Shown one piece after another: positions 27,326-33,873 of a stretch of 64,000 nucleotides of DNA. A program made the translations under genes and the position numbers. Origin of the DNA: Allobosea sp. UNC402CLCol (GTDB taxonomy: Bacteria > Pseudomonadota > Alphaproteobacteria > Rhizobiales > Beijerinckiaceae); the NCBI RefSeq assembly GCF_000745475.1, contig NZ_JQJJ01000013.1, forward strand, positions 62,001-126,000, given 5' to 3'. Each line of letters opens with the position of its first letter. The stretch's first letter is position 1. Below the pieces are notes generated by a model, which was not told the origin of the DNA, ran no database searches, and saw nothing but the letters and a program-made list of their open reading frames with translations.

Positions 27326-28981
27326 CTAGTTGGGAACGGGCACGGCTCTCCCTGCGATCGCCTGCAGAGCGGCGCCCTGCGGCAGCGAGCCGAAATGTCC
27401 CGACCAGCCGCCGGCCAGCCGCGAGGCAACGAAGGCGTCGGCGACCGCATGCGGCGCGTGGCGGATCAAGAGCGAGGCCGACAGGGCCAGCGCCATCCGC
27501 TCGACGAAGCGTCGCGCCAGATGCTCGTGCCTGAGCACATCGACGAGATCGGTCTCCAGCTCGGTCAGGAAGGCGTCGTAGCGCGGATCGTTGCCGCGGG
27601 CGGCGCGCAATTCGTCGAGCAGGGCCGGCACGCAATCGGGATAGCGGCGGATCGAGCGGAGCACGTCGAGGCAGACGACATTGCCCGTGCCTTCCCAGAT
27701 GCCGTTGAGCGGCGCCTCGCGATAGAGCCGCGCCATCAGATGGTCCTCGATGAAGCCGTTGCCGCCATGACATTCCAGCGCCTCGGCGACGACCGGCGTG
27801 ACGCGCCTGCAATTCCAGTATTTCGCGATCGGCGCGCCGATGCGGCCGAGCAGCTTCTCAGCCTCGCTCTCACCTTCGCGATCGAGCGCATGGACGAAGC
27901 GGAAGGCGAGCCAGGCGGAGGCCTCGGCCTCCAGAGCGAGATCGGCGATGACATTCGCCATGATCGGCTGGTCGATCAGTGCCTTCTGGAAGGCGCGGCG
28001 ATGGGCCGTGTGATGCGCGGCTTGCGCCACCGCATGGCGCATCAACCCGGCCGAGCCGACGGCGAAATCGAGGCGGGTATAGTGGTTCATCTCCAGCCCG
28101 GCGCGGATGCCGTGACCGGGCTCCCCGATGAGATGGGCGATCACGCCGCGGAACTCGACCTCGGAGGAGGCATTCGACTTGTTGCCGCACTTGTCCTTGA
28201 GCCGCTGGATCTGCAGGCGGTTGCGCGAGCCATCCGGCAGCCAGCCCGGCACGACGAAGCAGGAGACGCCCTCCTCCGTCCGCGCGAGCGTCAGGAACAC
28301 GTCGGAATGCGGGACGGAGAAGAACCATTTATGGCCGGTGAGGGAATACGTTCCATCGGCATTGCGCGTCGCCACGGTTTGGGTCTGGCGGAGATCCGAG
28401 CCGCCCTGCTTCTCGGTCATCGCCATGCCGACCGTGCCGCCGCGCTTCTGCGTGGCCGGCAGGGGGCGCGGGTCGTACTCCGACGAGGTGACCAGCCGGC
28501 CGAACTCGGCCCAGCGCGCGGAATCGCGCCGCAGGACGGGGATCGCCGAGTAGGTCATGCCGAGCGGGCAGCAGATGCCGTTCTCGCCCTGGTTCCAGAG
28601 ATAGGACACCGCCGCGCGCGCCACCTGCGCGCCAGGGCGCGGCTTCGTCCAGCACAGCGCATGGAACTCGTCGCGCATGGCGAGCCCCATCAATTCGTGC
28701 CAGGCCGGATGGAACTCGATCTGATCCACGCGGCGGCCCCAGCGATCATGCGTGCGCAATTCCGGCAGGCTGCGATTGGCCTGCCGCGCCAGGTCCTGCA
28801 CCGCTTGCGACCCGACATGGCCACCGACCACGCCCGCCTGCTCGCGGAACCAGCCCGCGCCGAAGGCATCGAGGATGCGCCCAAGCGCCGGGTCGGCGGC
28901 ATAGGCGTCATAATCCGCCAGCGCGGGTGCCTGGTTCAGCACCTCATGGGTGTCGTAGCCGTAAGCATCGAGCGTGGTCAT
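27326..28981 (-). CDS. aidB: AidB-type acyl-CoA dehydrogenase family flavoprotein
   Basis: The 551-residue length matches AidB (541 in E. coli). It begins THEVLNQAPALADYDAY, carries the FAD-binding MTEKQGGSDLRQT and GHKWFFSVPHSD motifs, the FVVPGWLPDGSRN region, and HGGNGFIEDHLMARLYREAPLNGIWEGTGNVV, which is the AidB version of the acyl-CoA dehydrogenase C-terminal motif. E. coli AidB binds DNA and is induced by alkylation stress, but in many alphaproteobacteria homologs are run by TetR regulators and may act in isovaleryl- or acyl-CoA metabolism. Its ATG overlaps the tetR stop by 4 bp (ATGA), a coupled two-gene operon. Confidence 0.87.
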   Translation of the reverse strand: MTTLDAYGYDTHEVLNQAPALADYDAYAADPALGRILDAFGAGWFREQAGVVGGHVGSQAVQDLARQANRSLPELRTHDRWGRRVDQIEFHPAWHELMGLAMRDEFHALCWTKPRPGAQVARAAVSYLWNQGENGICCPLGMTYSAIPVLRRDSARWAEFGRLVTSSEYDPRPLPATQKRGGTVGMAMTEKQGGSDLRQTQTVATRNADGTYSLTGHKWFFSVPHSDVFLTLARTEEGVSCFVVPGWLPDGSRNRLQIQRLKDKCGNKSNASSEVEFRGVIAHLIGEPGHGIRAGLEMNHYTRLDFAVGSAGLMRHAVAQAAHHTAHRRAFQKALIDQPIMANVIADLALEAEASAWLAFRFVHALDREGESEAEKLLGRIGAPIAKYWNCRRVTPVVAEALECHGGNGFIEDHLMARLYREAPLNGIWEGTGNVVCLDVLRSIRRYPDCVPALLDELRAARGNDPRYDAFLTELETDLVDVLRHEHLARRFVERMALALSASLLIRHAPHAVADAFVASRLAGGWSGHFGSLPQGAALQAIAGRAVPVPN

Positions 28982-29598
28982 GCGGCCTGTCCTTCACGGG
29001 AGATCAGCGCGGCGAGGGAAAGATCGGCGAGCGCAGCGGCAATCTCGCGGCCACGCTCGGGACTGATCGAGCGTTCCGGCGAGAGCGGGCCGATCAGCGC
29101 CTCCATGAAGCCGCCGACGATCATCGCGGCGGCGGCATCCGAATCGACGGTACGGAAGACGGCCTGTCTCCCGCCTTCGACGACGAGCGCGCGAAAAATG
29201 CCGGCGATCTCGCGGCGATAGTCAAGCCGTGTCGCGTCGACCGCTGGGTCGGCGGGCTCGGCGATCATCGACCAGGCGAGGCGGCGATTGGCGAAGGCGC
29301 GCCGGGCGAAAGCCTCGACCGCGGCGGTCAGGCGCTCGGTGACGGGAGCATCGCTCGCGGCGATCTCGCGCAGCACGGCGAGCTCGCGCGTCGAGACGAT
29401 AGCGACGATCTCGGCCATCAGCTCGGCCTTGGAGGAGAAATAGGAATAGACGCTGCCGGTCGAGACGCCGCTGGCGGAGGCCACCGCGGCGATCGAGGTC
29501 TCGTGGAAGCCGATTTCGGAGACGATCCCGCGCGCGGCAGAGAGAATCGCCTCCCGCTTCCCGGCCTTGCGCGGTTGCTTTGGCGTTCCGTCGGCCAT
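28978..29598 (-). CDS. TetR family transcriptional regulator
   Basis: The 206-residue protein has an N-terminal helix-turn-helix: KREAILSAARGIVSEIGFHETSIAAVASASGVSTGSVYSYFSSKAELMAEIV, the standard TetR_N layout at residues ~13-64, followed by an alpha-helical ligand domain. A 24-bp near-palindrome lies 11-35 bp upstream of its ATG, so it most likely represses its own operon with aidB. Ligand is unknown; acyl-CoA or fatty acids are plausible given the partner enzyme. A basic N-terminus (KQPRKAGKREA) is usual for this family. Confidence 0.88.
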   Translation of the reverse strand: MADGTPKQPRKAGKREAILSAARGIVSEIGFHETSIAAVASASGVSTGSVYSYFSSKAELMAEIVAIVSTRELAVLREIAASDAPVTERLTAAVEAFARRAFANRRLAWSMIAEPADPAVDATRLDYRREIAGIFRALVVEGGRQAVFRTVDSDAAAAMIVGGFMEALIGPLSPERSISPERGREIAAALADLSLAALISREGQAA

Positions 29599-29609
29599 GC
29601 GGGCTCCGA

Positions 29610-29633
29610 ATTGAACTTGAATTCAGATTCAAT
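29610..29633. promoter_or_regulatory. Probable TetR operator
   Basis: A near-perfect dyad centred on GAATTC: outer arms ATTGAA and TTCAAT, inner CTTGAATTCAG. It lies 11 bp before the tetR ATG, where a repressor would block transcription of tetR-aidB. TTGAA-type arms are typical of TetR regulators of acyl-CoA genes. Confidence 0.65.
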
Positions 29634-29670
29634 TTGAGAGCGAATGCCGCCCTCGTCAAGGGGCTCGGGA

Positions 29671-29809
29671 ACTCCTCTCCCGGAAAGGAGAGGAGTAGGG
29701 GTAAGGTGTTCCGAGCGAAAACGTCGGCTTGAACCCGACCCGCCGGGAGCCCTCAAGGAACTGGTCCGACCGCTCACACCTCGCCCTGCCCTCTCCTTCC
29801 AGGAGAGGG
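29671..29809. repeat. Pair of small hairpin repeats between tetR and cobO
   Basis: Two perfect stems lie in this gap: ACTCCTCTCC-CGGAAA-GGAGAGGAGT (29671-29696) and CCCTCTCCT-TCC-AGGAGAGGG (29789-29809). They share the CTCTCC core and look like the two ends of one palindromic repetitive element. The surrounding 29599-29894 interval holds no gene. They might also slow transcription leaving cobO (leftward genes end on the far side, so a terminator role is unlikely). Confidence 0.6.
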
Positions 29810-29894
29810 ATCCTCGCGCCTCGACCGGGGCCTCCGAAGTCACGTCCCAGAAAGACGACGCTTCCGGCTTCCCGTGCCAACCTGCGAGGCAACC

Positions 29895-30503
29895 TTAGAA
29901 CTCGATGCCTTCCTGCGCCTTCACCCCGGCGGCGAAGTGGTGCTTCACCAGCGTCATCTCGGTGACGAGATCGGCGGCCTCGATCAGTTCAGGCTTGGCG
30001 TTGCGGCCGGTGACGACGATGTGCAGGTCGGGGCGGCGGGAGCGGAGCACCTCGACCACCTCGGCGAGCGGCAGATAGTCGTAACGCAGGGCGATGTTGA
30101 GCTCGTCGAGCACCAGCAATCTGATCTCGGGATCGGCCATCAACTCCCTGGCCTTGACGAAGGCGCGCTCGGCGGCGGCGATGTCGCGGGCTTTGTCCTG
30201 CGTCTCCCAGGTGAAGCCCTCGCCCATGCTGTGCCAGCTCACCTGATCGCCGAAGGCTTCGAGCGCCCGGCGCTCGCCGGTCGACCAGGCGCCCTTGATG
30301 AACTGCACCACGCCGATGCGCCAGCCATGGCCGAGCGCGCGCAGGATCAGGCCGAAAGCCGCCGTCGACTTGCCCTTGCCGGGGCCGGTGTTGACGATCA
30401 GGAGCCCCTTCTCGAGCGTCTTGGAGGCGACCTCGGCGTCCTGCACCGCCTTGCGCTTCTCCATCTTCGCCTTGTGGCGGGCGGCGTCTTCGCTGTCGGT
30501 CAT
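29895..30503 (-). CDS. cobO: Cob(I)yrinic acid a,c-diamide adenosyltransferase
   Basis: The 202-residue protein is a CobO/BtuR enzyme: GLLIVNTGPGKGKSTAAFGL (P-loop GPGKGKS at residues 40-46), GHGWRIGVVQFIKGAWSTGE, DEIRLLVLDELNIALRYDYL-like LLVLDELNIALRYDYLPL and HIVVTGRNAKPELIEAADLVTEM. It attaches the 5'-deoxyadenosyl group to cob(I)yrinic acid diamide or cobinamide. It lies 14 bp after the cobU/P stop on the same strand, in a two-gene operon that reads away from the main riboswitch-controlled cluster. No separate riboswitch precedes this pair. Confidence 0.93.
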   Translation of the reverse strand: MTDSEDAARHKAKMEKRKAVQDAEVASKTLEKGLLIVNTGPGKGKSTAAFGLILRALGHGWRIGVVQFIKGAWSTGERRALEAFGDQVSWHSMGEGFTWETQDKARDIAAAERAFVKARELMADPEIRLLVLDELNIALRYDYLPLAEVVEVLRSRRPDLHIVVTGRNAKPELIEAADLVTEMTLVKHHFAAGVKAQEGIEF

Positions 30504-30516
30504 CTTTTCATCCGCA

Positions 30517-31035
30517 TCATTTCACGCGCATCGGCAATCCGGCGACCATGAAGACCACGCTGGCAGCGCGCGCCGCAAGCGCCTGATGCAGCCGCCCGGC
30601 CTCGTCGCGGAAGCGGCGGGCGAGCGCGTTCTCCGGCACGATGCCGAGGCCGACCTCGTTGCCGACCAGCACGAGCGGGGCGGAGGCGCGCTCGCAGGCA
30701 GCGATGAGGGCTTCGCGGGCGGCGGCCGTGTCACGCTCGGCGAGGATGAGGTTGGTCAGCCACAGCGTCAGGCAATCGACCAGGATCGGACGGCCCGCCG
30801 GCTGGGCGGCGATGGCCTCGGCCAGATCGAGCGGTGCATCGACCGTCTGCCAGCCGGCGGGCCGGCGGGCGCGATGCTCGGCGATCCGATCGCGCATCTC
30901 GTCGTCATAGGCCTGCGCGGTGGCGATATAGGTCCAGGGCGCGGGCAACGCCTCGATCAGCGACTCGGCATGGCGGCTCTTGCCGGAGCGGGCGCCGCCG
31001 AGGACGAGGGTGAGATGGGGGATTTCTTTCTGCAT
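30517..31035 (-). CDS. cobU: Adenosylcobinamide kinase / guanylyltransferase (CobU, also called CobP)
   Basis: The ~172-residue protein starts MQKEIPHLTLVLGGARSGKS with the P-loop GGARSGKS at residues 13-20, then WTYIATAQAYDDEMRDRI with the guanylyl-acceptor region HRARRPAGWQ, VDCLTLWLTN and VLVGNEVGLGIVP. It phosphorylates adenosylcobinamide and transfers GMP from GTP. An alternative GTG start at 31056 adds seven residues and lies one base from a palindromic repeat; the ATG at 31035 gives the more usual N-terminus. Neither start has a good ribosome site. The repeat separates this gene from the riboswitch reading the other way. Confidence 0.88.
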   Translation of the reverse strand: MQKEIPHLTLVLGGARSGKSRHAESLIEALPAPWTYIATAQAYDDEMRDRIAEHRARRPAGWQTVDAPLDLAEAIAAQPAGRPILVDCLTLWLTNLILAERDTAAAREALIAACERASAPLVLVGNEVGLGIVPENALARRFRDEAGRLHQALAARAASVVFMVAGLPMRVK

Positions 31036-31056
31036 CGCATCGGCCGCTGGTTTCAC

Positions 31057-31173
31057 GAGCCCTCATCCTGAGGAGCCGCGTGAGCGGCGTCTCGAAGGAT
31101 GTTCCAGAAAGCTCCGGAACCATCTGGAGCATCCTTCGAGACGCGCCTGCGGCGCTGCTCAGGATGAGGGCTC
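31057..31173. repeat. Double-palindrome intergenic repeat
   Basis: Outer arms GAGCCCTCATCCTGAG / CTCAGGATGAGGGCTC (16 bp, perfect) enclose inner arms GCGTCTCGAAGGATG / CATCCTTCGAGACGC (15 bp, perfect). The element can fold as one long cruciform or two hairpins. Closely similar repeats are widespread between genes in Hyphomicrobiales. It fills nearly all the space between cobU/P and the riboswitch leader, and ends one base from the alternative GTG of cobU/P. Confidence 0.9.
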
Positions 31174-31228
31174 GCGGATGACACGTCCTTTGCATTGCAC
31201 AGCGTCACCGCGAAGGCTAATGATCGTC

Positions 31229-31392
31229 GCTGACGGTGCCTCCGCGAGGAGGTGAAAAGGGAACGCGGTGCGAGACCGCGGCTGCCCCCGCAACTGTAAG
31301 CGGATGTCCTTCGCCATCGGCCACTGGAGCGCACGCTCCGGGAAGGCGGCACAAGGGCGCCAAATCCGCGAGCCAGGAGACCTGCCGTCGAC
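31229..31392 (+). ncRNA. Cobalamin riboswitch
   Basis: The canonical order is present: P1 arm TGACGG near 31231, GGTGCC, AAAAGGGAACGCGGTG, CCCCCGCAACTGTAAGCGG (the L4/J region), CGGGAAGGCGGCACAAGGG, then the B12 box GCCAGGAGACCTGCC at 31372-31386 and the closing P1 strand CCGTCG. It is followed by ~48 nt with a GC-rich helix candidate (GGCTGCCGGCGGGGCGGC) and GGAG 6-9 nt before the cbtB ATG, so control is probably at translation initiation. Coenzyme B12 binding would turn down the cbt-cob operon. Confidence 0.95.
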
Positions 31393-31440
31393 CCGCAACG
31401 ATCCAACCGGCTGCCGGCGGGGCGGCTACGGAGAACAGTC

Positions 31441-31617
31441 ATGAATACCGTTTCGGTTTCCACCTCGCAGATCAGCGTCTCGGAGCGGGTGAAGGCAGTC
31501 GCCGCCGCCCTCATCGTCGGAATCGCATTGGTCTATACGACCGGTTTCGCGGCCTCGACGAATGTCCACAACGCCGCGCACGACACCCGCCACGGCCTCG
31601 CCTTTCCCTGCCACTGA
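31441..31617 (+). CDS. cbtB: Cobalt transporter subunit CbtB
   Basis: A 58-residue protein with one transmembrane helix (VAAALIVGIALVYTTGFA) and the family C-terminus HNAAHDTRHGLAFPCH, where the His-rich end is thought to bind cobalt. It is the small partner of CbtA. The gene is too short to stand out as an open frame, but it sits directly under the riboswitch with GGAG 6-9 nt before the ATG, and 12 bp before cbtA. CbtAB is the B12-regulated cobalt uptake system typical of proteobacteria that lack CbiMNQO. Confidence 0.93.
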   Translation: MNTVSVSTSQISVSERVKAVAAALIVGIALVYTTGFAASTNVHNAAHDTRHGLAFPCH

Positions 31618-31629
31618 GGGAAAGCCATC

Positions 31630-32373
31630 ATGGTCACGCGTGTTCTCACGGTCAGCATTCTGGCCGGGCTCCTGGCTGGCTTGATCGTCGCCGCCCTGCA
31701 GCATGTCACCACCACCCCGCTGATCCTCAAGGCGGAAACCTATGAAAACGCCATGCGCGACGGAGCGGGAGCGCATCTCGCCTTCGCGCAGGGCGAAGCT
31801 CGCATCATTCTCGCCCATGGCGGCGCCGATCACGCCGAAGGGGCGGAGCATGACGAATGGAAGCCGCAAGACGGCACTCAGCGCATGCTCTTCACCAGCG
31901 TCACCACCATCGGCACCGCGATCGGCTTCGCGGCGCTGCTGCTGGCCGGCATGCTCGCGGCGGGCGACAGCATCGACCCGCGCCGCGCGCTGATCTGGGG
32001 CGCCTGCGGCTTCCTCGCTTTCGGCCTCGCGCCGGGAATGGGGCTCGCTCCGGAACTGCCGGGAGCCGCCTCGGCCGCCCTGCAGGCGCGCCAGCTCTGG
32101 TGGCTCGCGACCGCCATCTCCACCGCGATCGGGCTGTTCCTGTTCCTGCGCTACGAGGCGCCCTGGCTCAAGCTCCTGGCCGTCGTCGTGATCCTGCTGC
32201 CGCATCTCGTCGGGGCGCCGCATGCGCCGACGCCGGAGAGCAAGGTGCCGGCCGAGCTCGCGGCGCATTTCACCTCGCTCTCGCTCGGCATCCAGGCCGC
32301 GCTCTGGCTGGTCACCGCCTTCATGGTCGGCACGCTCTGGCCCTGGATGAGCCGCCGCGCGGCTGCGGCCTGA
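31630..32373 (+). CDS. cbtA: Cobalt transporter subunit CbtA
   Basis: The 247-residue membrane protein has five or so helices: RVLTVSILAGLLAGLIVAALQ at the start, MLFTSVTTIGTAIGFAALLLAGMLA in the middle, ALIWGACGFLAFGLAPGMGLAPELPG (the CbtA signature region), then two more. A His/Asp-rich loop HGGADHAEGAEHDEW between helices 1 and 2 could take part in metal handling. It is the predicted channel subunit of cobalt uptake, supplying metal for the CobN chelatase encoded downstream. It is preceded by CbtB and followed by an intercistronic hairpin. Confidence 0.92.
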   Translation: MVTRVLTVSILAGLLAGLIVAALQHVTTTPLILKAETYENAMRDGAGAHLAFAQGEARIILAHGGADHAEGAEHDEWKPQDGTQRMLFTSVTTIGTAIGFAALLLAGMLAAGDSIDPRRALIWGACGFLAFGLAPGMGLAPELPGAASAALQARQLWWLATAISTAIGLFLFLRYEAPWLKLLAVVVILLPHLVGAPHAPTPESKVPAELAAHFTSLSLGIQAALWLVTAFMVGTLWPWMSRRAAAA

Positions 32374-32378
32374 GGATA

Positions 32379-32398
32379 GCGGCGCCTTCGGGCGCCGC
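32379..32398 (+). promoter_or_regulatory. Intercistronic UUCG hairpin
   Basis: GCGGCGCC-TTCG-GGCGCCGC is a perfect 8-bp stem closed by a TTCG tetraloop, 6 bp after the cbtA stop. There is no U tract, so it is more likely an RNA-stability or processing element that sets the ratio of cbtBA to the downstream cob genes than a terminator. Confidence 0.6.
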
Positions 32399-32414
32399 GC
32401 GAAAGGCAAACCAG

Positions 32415-32804
32415 ATGTCCGAGGGTGACCTCACCATCCATGTCTGCACGGCCTGCCGACGGGCTCGCGCCGACCTCCCCGATGGTTACGACCAGCCGGG
32501 ACTGGCGCTGGCCCAGCGCCTCGCCGCGCAGCTTGCAGCCAAGGGCAGCACGATCCCCGTGCTGCCCGTCGAATGCCTCGCCGTCTGCAAGCGGCCCTGC
32601 ACCATCGCGCTCAGCGCCGACGGCAAATGGACCTATCTGATCGGCGACCTCGACACCGACACCCATCTCGACGAGATCGTCGGCGCGGCGGAGGCCTATG
32701 CCGCCAGCGCCAACGGCATCGTTCCCTGGAAAGAACGACCGCAGTCCTTCCGCAAGGGCGTGGTCGCGCGCGTGCCGCCTTTGCCGGCGCGCCAGCAAGG
32801 ATGA
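32415..32804 (+). CDS. DUF1636 thioredoxin-like [2Fe-2S] ferredoxin-type protein
   Basis: The 129-residue protein has a Cys set of CTAC near residues 11-14 and CLAVCKRPC near residues 55-63, as in DUF1636 (ferredoxin-like, thioredoxin fold) proteins that are nearly always found between cbtA and cobW. Role is unknown; a metal-binding or redox function in cobalt delivery is a fair inference from constant neighbourhood. The ATG at 32415 lacks a strong ribosome site but the frame upstream is antisense to sense. Its stop is 4 bp before the cobW ATG. Confidence 0.85.
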   Translation: MSEGDLTIHVCTACRRARADLPDGYDQPGLALAQRLAAQLAAKGSTIPVLPVECLAVCKRPCTIALSADGKWTYLIGDLDTDTHLDEIVGAAEAYAASANGIVPWKERPQSFRKGVVARVPPLPARQQG

Positions 32805-32808
32805 CATC

Positions 32809-33864
32809 ATGAACGCTCCGCAGAATACGAACCTGGGCAAGGTCCCTTGCACCATCATCACCGGCTTCCTCGGCGCCGGGAAGACGACGCTGGTGCGCCA
32901 CCTCCTCGAAAACGCGCAGGGCAAGAAGCTCGCCGTGCTCGTCAACGAATTCGGCGATCTCGGCTTCGACGGCGAATTCCTGAAGGGCTGCGGCATCGCC
33001 GGCTGCAGCGACGAGGACGTGGTCGAGCTGCCCAATGGCTGCATCTGCTGCACCGTCGCCGACGATTTCGTGCCGGCGCTGGAGAAGCTGCTGAATCGGC
33101 CGAACCCGCCCGAGCATATCCTGATCGAGACCTCCGGCCTCGCCCTGCCGAAGCCGCTCGTCACCGCCTTCAACTGGCCGGCGATCCGCTCGCGCGTCAC
33201 GGTCGACGGCGTCATCGCCGTGGTCGACGGGCCGGCGGTGGCCGAGGGCCAGTTCGCCGATGATCCGGAGGCGCTCGCGGCGCAGAAGGCCGCCGATGCG
33301 TCGGTCGAGCACGACAACCCGCTGGAAGAGGTGTTCGAGGACCAGATCCTCTGCGCGGATCTCATCCTGCTCAACAAGAGCGACCTCGTCGACGAGGCCG
33401 GCCGCGCGCGCGTTAAGGCCGAGATCGCCGAGCATCTGCCCAAGGCAATCAAGATCGTCGAGACCTCCCATGGCAAGGTCGAGCCGGCGCTGATCGTCGG
33501 CCTCGGTGCCGCGGCCGAAAGCGACCTCGCCGCCCGCCCCTCGCATCATGGCGAGGGCGAGCACGATCACGACCATGACGATTTCGACTCGGTCGCCGTG
33601 CCGCTGCCGGCCGGCTTGTCCCCCGAGGAGCTCACGGCGCGCGTCGCCAGGGCCGCCGAGGCCGAGGGCGTGCTGCGGCTCAAGGGCTTCACCGCCGTGC
33701 CGGGCAAGCCGATGCGGCTCGTCGTGCAGGGCGTCGGCCGCCGCGTCGGCCATCATTTCGACCGGCCCTGGGCAACGAGCGAAGCCCGCGACGGGCGCCT
33801 CACCGTGATCGGGCTCAAGGGCTTCGATCTCAAGGCCGTGGAAGCGGCTCTCGCGGGGGCGTAA
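32809..33864 (+). CDS. cobW: CobW GTPase
   Basis: The 351-residue G3E GTPase has the Walker A ITGFLGAGKTT (GFLGAGKT at residues 19-26), the metal-binding CICC at residues 78-81, the LIETSGLALPKPL switch region and NKSD guanine-specificity motif. A His/Asp-rich loop HHGEGEHDHDHDD near residue 230 separates it from the CobW C-terminal domain. CobW is a metallochaperone that loads cobalt for CobN. The ATG at 32809 overlaps no upstream gene. The upstream frame is open but non-family. Confidence 0.93.
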   Translation: MNAPQNTNLGKVPCTIITGFLGAGKTTLVRHLLENAQGKKLAVLVNEFGDLGFDGEFLKGCGIAGCSDEDVVELPNGCICCTVADDFVPALEKLLNRPNPPEHILIETSGLALPKPLVTAFNWPAIRSRVTVDGVIAVVDGPAVAEGQFADDPEALAAQKAADASVEHDNPLEEVFEDQILCADLILLNKSDLVDEAGRARVKAEIAEHLPKAIKIVETSHGKVEPALIVGLGAAAESDLAARPSHHGEGEHDHDHDDFDSVAVPLPAGLSPEELTARVARAAEAEGVLRLKGFTAVPGKPMRLVVQGVGRRVGHHFDRPWATSEARDGRLTVIGLKGFDLKAVEAALAGA

Positions 33865-33873
33865 CATCGGCCG

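Noticed and set aside
27047-29221. 724-codon plus-strand frame opposite aidB
   Set aside because: Same reason: antisense of a clear acyl-CoA dehydrogenase-family gene with no recognisable motif of its own.
29599-29894. CRISPR-like repeats near tetR-cobO
   Set aside because: Only two hairpins of similar core are present, spacing is irregular and no spacers or cas genes are seen.
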